This document shows positions 24,474-31,810 of a stretch of DNA of 64,000 bases, piece by piece. Numbering within the stretch: position 1 is the first letter of the stretch; each line of letters starts with the position of its first letter. Under the pieces are notes generated by a model. It made no database searches, was not told the DNA's origin, and worked only from the letters and a program-made list of their open reading frames with translations. This DNA is from UBA8919 sp041658185. Lineage in GTDB: Bacteria > Elusimicrobiota > UBA8919. A program made the translations under genes and the position numbers. Location of the stretch: contig JBBAAR010000008.1 of assembly GCA_041658185.1 (NCBI GenBank), positions 80,758 through 144,757 of the forward strand, in the 5' to 3' direction.

Positions 24474-26169
24474 TTTAATTTTATACTATGGACTTTTTGT
24501 TCTGGCTTTTGTTTTGCCAATATCAATAGCGGCAACAAATACCGTTTGGATATTTCTATTTTTTATATGGATAATAAAAATTGTGAAGAAAAAATCTGCT
24601 GATTTTTCGTCGCCATTAACATTTGCAATTTTAATTTTCTTTTGCTCGGCGGTTATCTCGTCTATGTTCGGACTTGATTTTAGAAGGAGCGTAAAAGGTC
24701 TTAACGGAAATATGTTATTTTTCATCTTTTTTCTTGTCTTTTCAAATGTGAAAAATTTTAATCACGCCAAAAAAATAATGTATGTATTTTTAATATCATC
24801 CGCTGTAATGGGTTTTCTGGGATTTTTACAGTATCTGATAGGAAACAATTTATATGTATGGGATTATTTGCCTGCAAAAGTCCGGCTTTTCAGTTTATTT
24901 AATTTCCGTGCTCACGGCACGCGTTCCTGGGCACAGACATATTCGGAAGGATTGCTGATGGCATTGCCCGTAAGTATATTTTTGCTTTTACATTCAAAGA
25001 AAAAGTTTTTTTATCCTATAATTTTATTCGTCAGCATTTTTTTAGGCATATTTTTTAGTTATGTGAGGATGGTTTGGATATCAACGGCTATACTTATGGG
25101 CACAATTTTTTTGATGTATATCAAACGGTTAAAAAATTTGGTTTATATCATTGTTACGGTTTCAGTTTTGGTTGTAATCTCAAATATATTTATGGATATA
25201 CGCAGGAGTATTCTTAAAAGAGCGACCGATTTTAACGACCCGGTCCGCATAACAATGTGGAAAACATCTTTTGAAATTTTCAAGGATTACCCGTTATTAG
25301 GAGTGGGATTAAAAAATATAAAAAAAGTTTATCCGTATTACTATCAAAAATTGAATTTCTCAAAAGAATTTTACAAACTTTCCCATCTGCACAGTACTTT
25401 TATACATATACTGGTTGAGAGAGGAATTATCGGTTTTCTGGCCTTCTTGTATTTATTTTCGGTTTATTTTTACTATGGTATAAAAAAAGCGAAATGTGTA
25501 AGCGAGGAAGAAAAATTTTTTATTTACGGCTGTCTTTTTTCAATTTTTGGATTTTTATTATCAGGTTTGACAGAGTATACTTATGGCGATTCTGAAATTC
25601 AGATGATTATGTGGTTTTTGATGGCGTTGACATTTTACAAAAGTCGGGCAGTTTTTATTGACAGAGACGGAACCATAAATGAAGATATGCATTATTCTGC
25701 CGACGAGCGGAAATTGGAAATTCTGGAAAGTTCATATCCTGCGATAAAATTATTAAATCAAGCGGACTACAAGGTTATAATCATCACCAATCAGTCGGGA
25801 GTAGCGAGAGGAAATTTTTCCGAGAAGGATGTCAAAAAATTAAACGAAGTTATCATAAAGAAATTAAAAGAAAAAGATGCCGTAATAAACGGTGTTTATC
25901 TCTGCCCGCATCACCCCGACGAAAATTGCAGTTGCAGAAAACCAAAACCCGGGATGATTTTACGGGCAAAAAAAAACCTCAACATAGATATTAAAAATTC
26001 CTATATGGTCGGAGATATGCAGTCGGATATTGATCTCGCAAAAAATGCCGGGGTAAAATCAGTTTTTGTTTTAACAGGTGCAGGAATTGATGTAAAGGGT
26101 GCGGACTACACCGCAAAGGATATTTTAGATGGCGCAGAATGGATTGTTAAACAAAAAAATGCAGATTAG
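24457..26169 (+). CDS. O-antigen ligase/polymerase fused to heptose-bisphosphate phosphatase (GmhB-like)
   Basis: A 570-residue fusion. Residues 1-395 form a polytopic membrane protein of the O-antigen ligase (Wzy_C/WaaL) type with about ten helices and a conserved RITMWKTSFEIFKDYPLLGVG periplasmic loop with SHLHSTFIHILVERG. Residues 397-570 are a HAD-IIIA phosphatase like GmhB: nucleophile D402 and D404 in VFIDRDGTIN, ITNQSGVARG, zinc cysteines in CPHHPDENCSCRKPKPG, and VGDMQSDIDLA. The linker is nearly absent. GmhB makes heptose-1-phosphate for ADP-heptose, which suits this cluster. The frame is open across the joint. Confidence 0.88.
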   Translation: MLKKIDLILYYGLFVLAFVLPISIAATNTVWIFLFFIWIIKIVKKKSADFSSPLTFAILIFFCSAVISSMFGLDFRRSVKGLNGNMLFFIFFLVFSNVKNFNHAKKIMYVFLISSAVMGFLGFLQYLIGNNLYVWDYLPAKVRLFSLFNFRAHGTRSWAQTYSEGLLMALPVSIFLLLHSKKKFFYPIILFVSIFLGIFFSYVRMVWISTAILMGTIFLMYIKRLKNLVYIIVTVSVLVVISNIFMDIRRSILKRATDFNDPVRITMWKTSFEIFKDYPLLGVGLKNIKKVYPYYYQKLNFSKEFYKLSHLHSTFIHILVERGIIGFLAFLYLFSVYFYYGIKKAKCVSEEEKFFIYGCLFSIFGFLLSGLTEYTYGDSEIQMIMWFLMALTFYKSRAVFIDRDGTINEDMHYSADERKLEILESSYPAIKLLNQADYKVIIITNQSGVARGNFSEKDVKKLNEVIIKKLKEKDAVINGVYLCPHHPDENCSCRKPKPGMILRAKKNLNIDIKNSYMVGDMQSDIDLAKNAGVKSVFVLTGAGIDVKGADYTAKDILDGAEWIVKQKNAD

Positions 26170-26252
26170 CGCAGATTGGTTTCGCAGATTAGCGCAGATT
26201 GGTTTCTGTGTTCTCTGTGTTTTTTCTCTGTGTTATCCGTGTTTTTCAGAAA
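26159..26252 (+). repeat. Inverted micro-repeat encoding a signal peptide
   Basis: GCAGATTAGCGCAGATTGG occurs twice in tandem and is followed by TCTGTGTTCTCTGTG and CTCTGTGTTATCCGTG. Related tracts precede other genes here (10699-10827, 5905-5936). The reading frame stays open and hydrophobic. Confidence 0.75.
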
Positions 26253-26923
26253 ACAAAAAACTGCCGGTCGAAGAAAAACTTGTCTATGATGTATATTGGA
26301 AGTTTGTAAAAGTGGGTTATGGCACGCTTGAGATAAAAGGCATCGTGGACTATCGCGGAAAAAAGGCATATCATATTTATTCCGAAGCAAAGTCGGCGCC
26401 ATTTTTTGATGTGTTTTTTAAGGTAAGGGACTTTACAAACTCATGGGTTGATGCGGAAAAATTTCGCTCAATTGCTTTTGAACAGCACATTTCCGAAGGT
26501 AGATATAAAAGAGCCAAAAGAACCGATTACGACCAAGATAAACATCTGGCTACAAACAACAAAGGTGAAAGTTTTGAAATCCCGGAAAATGTTTTAGATG
26601 TTCTTGCCTCCCTTTACTGGGTGCGGATGCAGGAAATTAAACCCAAAGATATTTTTACTTTAAGTGTCAATTCAAACAAAAAAAATTACAAAATGAAAGT
26701 AATATCTCACGATAGAGAAAAAATTAAAATCGGCGGGAAAAAATACAAAACAATTATAGTTGAGCCGGATTTGCAGGATGCGGGGTTGTTTATGCAGAAA
26801 GGAAAAGTTTTAATATGGCTTACCGATGACGAACATCACATACCGGTTAAAATGCGTTCGGAGATTTCCGTCGGTTCAATCGTTGCAGAGTTAAACACGG
26901 AGGGCGAAAATGTTAAACCTTAA
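26159..26923 (+). CDS. Exported DUF3108 protein
   Basis: A 254-residue protein with a signal peptide followed by a DUF3108 domain (EEKLVYDVYWKFVKVGYGTLEI, FNSW-like TNSWVDAEKFRSIAFEQHISEG). It is predicted periplasmic; the role of DUF3108 is unknown, though it is commonly near envelope genes. I chose ATG 26159. The start and signal peptide are encoded by a tandem micro-repeat (CAGATTAGCG units, then CTCTGTGTT-type units). It overlaps the fusion gene by 11 bases and the next gene by 14. Confidence 0.82.
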   Translation: MQISADWFRRLAQIGFCVLCVFSLCYPCFSENKKLPVEEKLVYDVYWKFVKVGYGTLEIKGIVDYRGKKAYHIYSEAKSAPFFDVFFKVRDFTNSWVDAEKFRSIAFEQHISEGRYKRAKRTDYDQDKHLATNNKGESFEIPENVLDVLASLYWVRMQEIKPKDIFTLSVNSNKKNYKMKVISHDREKIKIGGKKYKTIIVEPDLQDAGLFMQKGKVLIWLTDDEHHIPVKMRSEISVGSIVAELNTEGENVKP

Positions 26924-27851
26924 AAATGTAAAAAGATACCCGCTGGCGAAAAGAAAAAGCAAGGTGCGGTTAAGTATGTTTGCCAATCCCGCCGAAAAAG
27001 AATTTCTAAAAACTCTTCCCGACATACTCGCCGGGAAAAACTTCAAAGAACTTGTAAAAAGAATTATTGTCGCAAGAAAAAATAAAAAACCCGTAATTTT
27101 TATGTTCGGGGCGCATATAATTAAATGCGGGCTTTCCCGATTTGTTATTGATATGATGAAAAAAAATATCATTACGGCAATCGCAACAAACGGAGCGTCA
27201 GTTATACATGATTTTGAGATTTCATATTGCGGAAAAACATCTGAAGATGTTGCCGAACAATTGCAGAATGGAAAATTCGGGATGACTTTTGAGACGGGCA
27301 GATTCATAAACGAAGAGGTAAAAAAAGGTGCCAAAAAAAATTTAGGACTTGGTGAGTCAATTGGGAAAATAATAAATGAAAAAAAACTGAAGTTTTATAA
27401 GGAAAGTATTTTGGGCAATGCGTATAAATTAAAACTTCCCGCGACGGTTCATGTAGGTATCGGAACTGATATAATTTACCAGCATCCGGAGTGCGACGGA
27501 GCAAGTTGGGGAAAAACTTCCTACAATGATTTTCTGAAATTTTCGGAAATTGTATCAAAACTTGAAGGCGGCGTAATACTTAATTTCGGTTCCGCAGTCA
27601 TACTTCCCGAAGTTTTTCTTAAAGCATTGAATCTTTCCAGAAATCTCGGATATAAAGTAAAAAATTTTACCGCTGCTAATTTTGATATGAATTACCAGTA
27701 CCGCGCTTTTGAAAATATCGTGTCCCGTCCTGCCGGAAACAACGGTTTTTACTTCATCGGCCACCACGAAATTATGCTCCCGCTCCTGTACCGTTCGTTG
27801 CTTGAAACGGTATCTGATGTTTCTGGGATGGAATACGGTTACTATCGTTGA
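26910..27851 (+). CDS. Conserved hypothetical, possibly deoxyhypusine-synthase-like
   Basis: A 313-residue cytoplasmic protein I cannot name with certainty. VIFMFGAHIIKCGLSRFVIDMM followed by ITAIATNGASVIHDFEISYCG, and later NFGSAVILPEVFLKAL, recall the NAD-binding fold of deoxyhypusine-synthase-like proteins, but the match is from memory and weak. It has a good ribosome site (GGAGGG) and overlaps DUF3108 by 14 bases, closing the envelope operon. It might act on a sugar or amine precursor; the function is open. Confidence 0.55.
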   Translation: MLNLKNVKRYPLAKRKSKVRLSMFANPAEKEFLKTLPDILAGKNFKELVKRIIVARKNKKPVIFMFGAHIIKCGLSRFVIDMMKKNIITAIATNGASVIHDFEISYCGKTSEDVAEQLQNGKFGMTFETGRFINEEVKKGAKKNLGLGESIGKIINEKKLKFYKESILGNAYKLKLPATVHVGIGTDIIYQHPECDGASWGKTSYNDFLKFSEIVSKLEGGVILNFGSAVILPEVFLKALNLSRNLGYKVKNFTAANFDMNYQYRAFENIVSRPAGNNGFYFIGHHEIMLPLLYRSLLETVSDVSGMEYGYYR

Positions 27852-28009
27852 GTATGCGGACATCAACGCCGCACGCAAAGATTCGGATGGCCCGACCATG
27901 CTGGAAACAAAAGGCATTGTCGCAAAGGGCAGTGCGTAGGAAAGTTTGCAATTTCTGACGGTAAAAAATATCTGAAAAGATAAAAATTTTCCGAAAGTGC
28001 AAAAAGTGC
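27852..28009. other. Gene-free stretch before the RNA region
   Basis: No supported gene. An open frame continues to 27939 in a different phase from the upstream gene (segment TVTIVEYADINAARKDSDGP looks protein-like), which could be a relic or a frameshifted tail. From 27940 to the promoter at 28010 I see only AT-rich sequence. Confidence 0.4.
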
Positions 28010-28038
28010 TTGACAGAACGCCTAAAATACTTTATACT
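28010..28038 (+). promoter_or_regulatory. Near-consensus sigma-70 promoter
   Basis: Perfect TTGACA (28010-28015), 17-base spacer, TATACT (28033-28038). Transcription should start near 28045. No reading frame follows, so it drives the structured RNA described next and perhaps, by read-through, the riboswitch-controlled genes. Confidence 0.85.
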
Positions 28039-28044
28039 TATAGC

Positions 28045-28174
28045 GGTTGGAAAAAGAGCAGTTACCGGAGTACCTATGACAAAGTGTCCTCATAGATTTT
28101 TAACGGTGTTCTTTTATGCAGTAGATACTCCGCTTTAACCAAAAGCCCTTGATGCAAAAATCAGGGGCTTTTTA
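28045..28174 (+). ncRNA. Structured non-coding RNA of unknown class
   Basis: About 130 nt between a strong promoter and an intrinsic terminator, with no ribosome site or frame. Possible pairings are AAAAGAGC (near 28052) with GTTCTTTT, GGAGTA with TACTCC, and an enclosed hairpin CTATGA / TCATAG. The first two pairings interleave and would make a pseudoknot. An outer GGTT / AACC pair closes it. It does not show SRP, 6S, tmRNA or RNase P landmarks. It may be an sRNA or a terminator-coupled riboswitch. Confidence 0.6.
28144..28174 (+). terminator. Intrinsic terminator of the structured RNA
   Basis: Arms AGCCCTTGA (28144-28152) and TCAGGGGCT (28161-28169), with one G-U pair, loop TGCAAAAA, followed by a run of T. 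Confidence 0.85.
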
Positions 28175-28198
28175 TTTGTTCTTTTATTTTTTATTAAA

Positions 28199-28346
28199 GT
28201 TATCACCGATAAAGGCACACGGTCTGAGGAAGACCTCCCGATGAAATCGGGACCGCTGTGAAGCGGGGACGCAAAGCTACGGGACTTTTTAAGAGTTCGC
28301 CGAGTTGCCGAAAATAAAAGTCAGCCGGGTTACCGAAAGATAATTG
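28199..28346 (+). promoter_or_regulatory. Cyclic di-GMP-I (GEMM) riboswitch
   Basis: The hallmark GGACGCAAAGC tetraloop-receptor segment (28267-28277) and the AGCCGGGTTACCGA segment (28323-28336) are present, with P2-like arms GACTTTT / AAAAGTC between them and a short P1-like TTATC / GATAA closure. The first helix is longer than usual: three small hairpins, including TCCCGAT-GAA-ATCGGGA (28236-28252), replace one. It precedes the secreted HEAT/giant protein operon. Its 3' strand can also pair into a terminator (next entry). Confidence 0.82.
28236..28252. repeat. Mini-palindrome inside the riboswitch
   Basis: Perfect arms TCCCGAT / ATCGGGA around GAA. It resembles the GC-rich mini-palindrome family and lies where the aptamer's first hairpin is normally continuous. 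Confidence 0.55.
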
Positions 28347-28399
28347 ATGTTGCTCAAAAGAGCAATTCGATTAGTTTCAGTAACTTGGCTTTTTGTTTT
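28323..28399 (+). terminator. Riboswitch expression platform: competing terminator
   Basis: AGCCGGGTTAC (28323-28333), the 3' strand of the aptamer, can pair over 11 positions (two G-U) with GTAACTTGGCT (28380-28390), directly followed by TTTTTGTTTT. An inner hairpin TTGCTC-AAAA-GAGCAA lies within. Aptamer folding and termination exclude each other, which implies c-di-GMP turns expression on. Confidence 0.7.
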
Positions 28400-28450
28400 A
28401 AAAAATATGATAAAACAAGAAAAAAATAAAAGCCGGAGGTTGAAAAAAAT

Positions 28451-29515
28451 ATGAGAAAAATAATTTTGATTTTGGTAGGTTTGGTTTTGGTAGGCGGTGT
28501 CGGGTTGTGCTGGGGTGAGAGTCCAAAAAAGGCAGACCAGCAAGGTGCGGATATGGAAAGTGGGCAGGACGGGACGGAAAAGATTTCAGAAGAAAAAAAA
28601 GAAGCTTTAAAAAGGCAGCGAAGATTAAAAGATGAACAAAGAGTAACAATGCCCTGGAAGCCAGGAGACCCGTTAACTCCTGAAGCAAAAGAATGGCTCA
28701 GGTCAGGTGTTGAATTTATAAAAAACAACATGTCTAAAAATGATAGGATTATTCAAATTCAAATTAACGCCATATTAGGTGAATATAATTTATTCCAAGT
28801 TACTGACATGGCAGCAGACGCGCCAGGCTTTCCCATTAAATATAGAAGTGTCAGAAAACCTGAAGAAAAATTAACATCTATTGCACCTGATGTAGTGAAA
28901 GTTTTGGTTGAAGTAGTGAAAAAACATAAGAATCCTCTCATTCGAACAAGTGCCGTGAGCAATTTGAAACTTATAGGTGAGAAATCTGTTATACCAGATT
29001 TAATTACTGCCTTAAAAAACGAAGAAGATATGTTGGTAAAGAAAAGAATTGCAGAAGTCTTAGTTGATTTAGGAGAAAAAGAAGTTTCTTTTTCTACACT
29101 TATTGATTTTGTCAGAAGGAAAGATATAGAAAAGTGGAAAGTAGATATTGAAGACGGTATTGCCTATACGACTCGGGGAGTTATAGAAATGAGTATCATT
29201 AGTGCTATGGAAGTTTTATATAAGAAAGGCACAAAGGAATCAAAATCAGTTATAAGAGAAGCTTTGCATGATAAAGAACCTTTTGTACGTTTAAAAGCGG
29301 CTTTTATAATGAGTGAATCTGGTGAAAAATCAATTGCTTTTCCGGTTATTGTTGAGATTGCGCGTAATCCTGAAGTAAATTTTCCTGAGCGATCAAAAGC
29401 AATCAGATATTTGGAAAATATTGGCGATAAAAAGGCAATATCTATAATTAAAGAGCTTGTTAATGATAAAAATAAATTTGTTAGAGAGAAAGCTAATGAA
29501 ACATTGGAAAAATGA
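28451..29515 (+). CDS. Secreted HEAT-repeat protein A
   Basis: A 354-residue protein with a signal peptide (MRKIILILVGLVLVGGVGL, likely cleaved before SPKK) and a C-terminal array of HEAT/PBS-type helical repeats (IRTSAVSNLKLIGEKSVIPD, VRLKAAFIMSESGEKSIAFP, RSKAIRYLENIGDKKAISII). Such repeats bind proteins. The ribosome site GGAGG lies about 12 bases upstream. It is the first gene behind the c-di-GMP riboswitch. The first 40 bases and the leader are nearly identical to those of the next gene, pointing to duplication. Confidence 0.8.
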   Translation: MRKIILILVGLVLVGGVGLCWGESPKKADQQGADMESGQDGTEKISEEKKEALKRQRRLKDEQRVTMPWKPGDPLTPEAKEWLRSGVEFIKNNMSKNDRIIQIQINAILGEYNLFQVTDMAADAPGFPIKYRSVRKPEEKLTSIAPDVVKVLVEVVKKHKNPLIRTSAVSNLKLIGEKSVIPDLITALKNEEDMLVKKRIAEVLVDLGEKEVSFSTLIDFVRRKDIEKWKVDIEDGIAYTTRGVIEMSIISAMEVLYKKGTKESKSVIREALHDKEPFVRLKAAFIMSESGEKSIAFPVIVEIARNPEVNFPERSKAIRYLENIGDKKAISIIKELVNDKNKFVREKANETLEK

Positions 29516-29526
29516 GTGAGGAAGGT

Positions 29527-29613
29527 AATGGGGACGGAGCTAATTAAAAGGTAAAAAGCAAGTTTTAAGACGGGGCCGGTATTTCAGATTGAATAATGTG
29601 CTCCGTCCCCATT
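29527..29613. repeat. REP-like inverted repeat between the HEAT genes
   Basis: Perfect 14-base arms AATGGGGACGGAGC (29527-29540) and GCTCCGTCCCCATT (29600-29613) with a 59-base spacer. GGGGAC-type arms resemble REP sequences mobilised by RAYT transposases. A similar single arm lies at 4377-4391. It could attenuate transcription between the two genes. Confidence 0.7.
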
Positions 29614-29669
29614 ATTCCCCTATCTCTAAACGGGGTGAGAAAAAAATTAAAGCCGGAGGTTGAAAAGAT

Positions 29670-30587
29670 ATGAGAAAAATAATTTTGATTTTAGGTTGGA
29701 TGGTATTAACAAATAGTATTTTTGGAGAAGAGAAAAAAAATGCTTATGAGGTTTATCAACAACAAAAAGAAAAGGGTGTCATAAAAAGCACAACTACGGT
29801 TGATATTTATGAGGAATTAGAGAGATATATGCGAAAGGCATCCAGACCGCTCGGAGGAACAGGAAGATTAACACCTGAAGAAAAAAAACGAAGGAATGAA
29901 CTTCTGGAACAAGTTGATAAGAAGCGATATCAATTATTGGTAGAAAAAATAGAGAAAGAAGAAAGGGAAGAGGAAAGAAAGAAACTTATGTCTTGTGTGG
30001 AAAAAAACATAAAAAAATTGAAAAAAGGATTTAATGAGAAAACATTGGGGTATGCTGGAGAATTTACTATTTTGGATCTTGGGCGTGCAGGAGATTCACG
30101 GGCAGTCCCTATTTTAACAAAAATATTGTTAGAGTATGACATAAACGACAAGGGAACACCAAATAAGGCAGCTTCATGGGAAGTAAGAAAATGTGTTGCA
30201 GAAGCATTAGGTAGTATAGGTGACCTATCAGCAATACCATCGTTAAGGAAGGCGTATGAAAAAGAAAAGGATATTAAAATAAGATCCAACTGTTTTAATG
30301 CAATTGTAAATATTAGGATGATTATGCTTGGATATAAACCTTGGATGTATCCAATACCTGAAGAAGAAAAACCGATGGTAAGAAAAGTATTAACAGAACT
30401 TCTTAATGATAAGGATGAGATTGTAAGGTACGGCGCTGTGATGCGATATTGGTCTTGGCTAAATCCAGAAAACGTAGAAAAAGAAAAAATATTGTCTATA
30501 ATTCGTGAAATATCCCAAAGTGCAGATGATACTGAAATCCAGCGGAAGGCAATAAATTTTTTAGAAAAAATAGAAATGAATAAATAG
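29670..30587 (+). CDS. Secreted HEAT-repeat protein B
   Basis: A 305-residue paralogue of the upstream protein. It has a signal peptide MRKIILILGWMVLTNSIFG, a charged helical middle and HEAT-like repeats (VRKCVAEALGSIGDLSAIPSLRKAY, IRSNCFNAIVNIRM, VRYGAVMRYWSWL). Leader AAAGCCGGAGGTTGAAAA and the first codons repeat those of protein A, so the pair arose by duplication and then diverged. It ends two bases before the giant gene and is probably cotranscribed with it. The partner is unknown. Confidence 0.78.
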   Translation: MRKIILILGWMVLTNSIFGEEKKNAYEVYQQQKEKGVIKSTTTVDIYEELERYMRKASRPLGGTGRLTPEEKKRRNELLEQVDKKRYQLLVEKIEKEEREEERKKLMSCVEKNIKKLKKGFNEKTLGYAGEFTILDLGRAGDSRAVPILTKILLEYDINDKGTPNKAASWEVRKCVAEALGSIGDLSAIPSLRKAYEKEKDIKIRSNCFNAIVNIRMIMLGYKPWMYPIPEEEKPMVRKVLTELLNDKDEIVRYGAVMRYWSWLNPENVEKEKILSIIREISQSADDTEIQRKAINFLEKIEMNK

Positions 30588-30589
30588 AA

Positions 30590-31795
30590 ATGAATAAAAT
30601 AAAAGTCTATTCAACGACGATATTTTTACTGTTATTTCTTTTGAATAACAGTAGTTTTGCATCCGATAGGAATGCGGAGTTTGAATACGCGAAAAGATGG
30701 TGGAATGCTGGCCCTGATAACGACAAAGATGGTATTCCTGATAATCTTGAAGATCCTGCATATATATACAAAAATTATTACTGGGGAAAAAATTGTTCCA
30801 ATTTTTTTTCACAGATTTTAATGGCTGGTGGACAGGATTTAAGTCAATTTCGGTCATATTTGTCAAACTCCAACTGGATGAATAACGAGAACTCAATAAT
30901 CAATGCTGATGGTATGAACGAGTTTTTAGAATTTACTCACTGGGAAAAAACGACTATAACGAAAGATGAATTGGCTGGAAGGAAACTCGAAGATGTTATA
31001 AAAATAAGTCAATATGATGCGATTATTTATGGAGATGATGAAACTGATCCATATCAACACGTTACTTTTATTGGACCTGGGACAGGTGATAATACAGGCA
31101 ATTTAGGTTATTATGCTCATACAACAGACCGTGGCGGCGAAAAAAATTTAAACTACCCTTTTGGTCAATACTCTATTGCCAATATATATCATTTTCCAAC
31201 TGAAGAAGAGGCGAAACAGAAAGAAGGAACTGATTACACCTTTTATGGTGGTGGGAATGTATATGGTGATGGTTCATTAGAATTTCTCAATTATACACCA
31301 CAATTTGCTCTCAATTTCATGGGATATATATTAAATGCTTTAGGTGACTATCAGGATATGGCTGTTGGAGATATTACAAGCGGGAAACCCGGTTGTATAT
31401 ATATGCTGAGAGGTTTTTGCACGGATGCTTTCAGAAATGTTCCAACAATAAGGGATAAATTTAGTCCTGCCTGGACAAGTAATTCGCCTAATCACTGGGC
31501 ATATTGGGTGAGAGAAACAGTATCGGTGGGTTCTGCTGCTTCTCATAGTCCCCGTACTTACACAGATGAAGATATTTGGAATGCTGTTGCTTACATTACC
31601 GACCGAGCAGGAATTTACAATGGACTCTTATCAGCAGTAGGTTATCCTGAAAACGGTCCGAGTAAGAATATTGGACTAAAATATTACATCAAAGGTTATG
31701 TTAAAGATTCTAATGGTATTGGTATAAGCGATGTACGTGTAGAATTATCCGGCGATGTAGAAGGATTATATACTTTAACGGATAGCAGCGGTTGA
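30590..31795 (+). CDS. Giant secreted protein, N-terminal part (amidase-like), ends at in-frame TGA
   Basis: A 401-residue segment: signal peptide (about 1-25), then a putative amidase domain of the Amidase_6/CHAP-like type (FEYAKRWWNAGPDNDKDGIPD, GKNCSNFFSQILMAGGQDL with the candidate catalytic cysteine, DPYQHVTFIGPG with candidate histidine), then the first half of a carboxypeptidase-regulatory-like beta domain. A TGA at 31793-31795 cuts that domain, and the same frame continues directly with its second half. Ancestral GGA (glycine) would fit. Either a nonsense mutation, recoding or a sequence error. Confidence 0.8.
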   Translation: MNKIKVYSTTIFLLLFLLNNSSFASDRNAEFEYAKRWWNAGPDNDKDGIPDNLEDPAYIYKNYYWGKNCSNFFSQILMAGGQDLSQFRSYLSNSNWMNNENSIINADGMNEFLEFTHWEKTTITKDELAGRKLEDVIKISQYDAIIYGDDETDPYQHVTFIGPGTGDNTGNLGYYAHTTDRGGEKNLNYPFGQYSIANIYHFPTEEEAKQKEGTDYTFYGGGNVYGDGSLEFLNYTPQFALNFMGYILNALGDYQDMAVGDITSGKPGCIYMLRGFCTDAFRNVPTIRDKFSPAWTSNSPNHWAYWVRETVSVGSAASHSPRTYTDEDIWNAVAYITDRAGIYNGLLSAVGYPENGPSKNIGLKYYIKGYVKDSNGIGISDVRVELSGDVEGLYTLTDSSG

Positions 31796-31810
31796 TATGA
31801 GTTTAGCCGA

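Noticed and set aside
27709..27939. Separate gene in another frame overlapping the end of the 26910 gene
   Set aside because: It overlaps conserved sequence of the longer gene, has no ribosome site and no recognised domain; only the last 30 residues look protein-like, kept as a possible relic.
28045..28140. SRP RNA, 6S RNA or tmRNA
   Set aside because: The conserved GGAAG..AGCA-type SRP apical motif, a tmRNA alanine acceptor arm and the long 6S stem-bubble structure are not visible.
31793..31795. TGA as a reassigned sense codon
   Set aside because: Many other genes here end in TGA at the expected family length (secD, kdsA, tadA), so the standard code applies.
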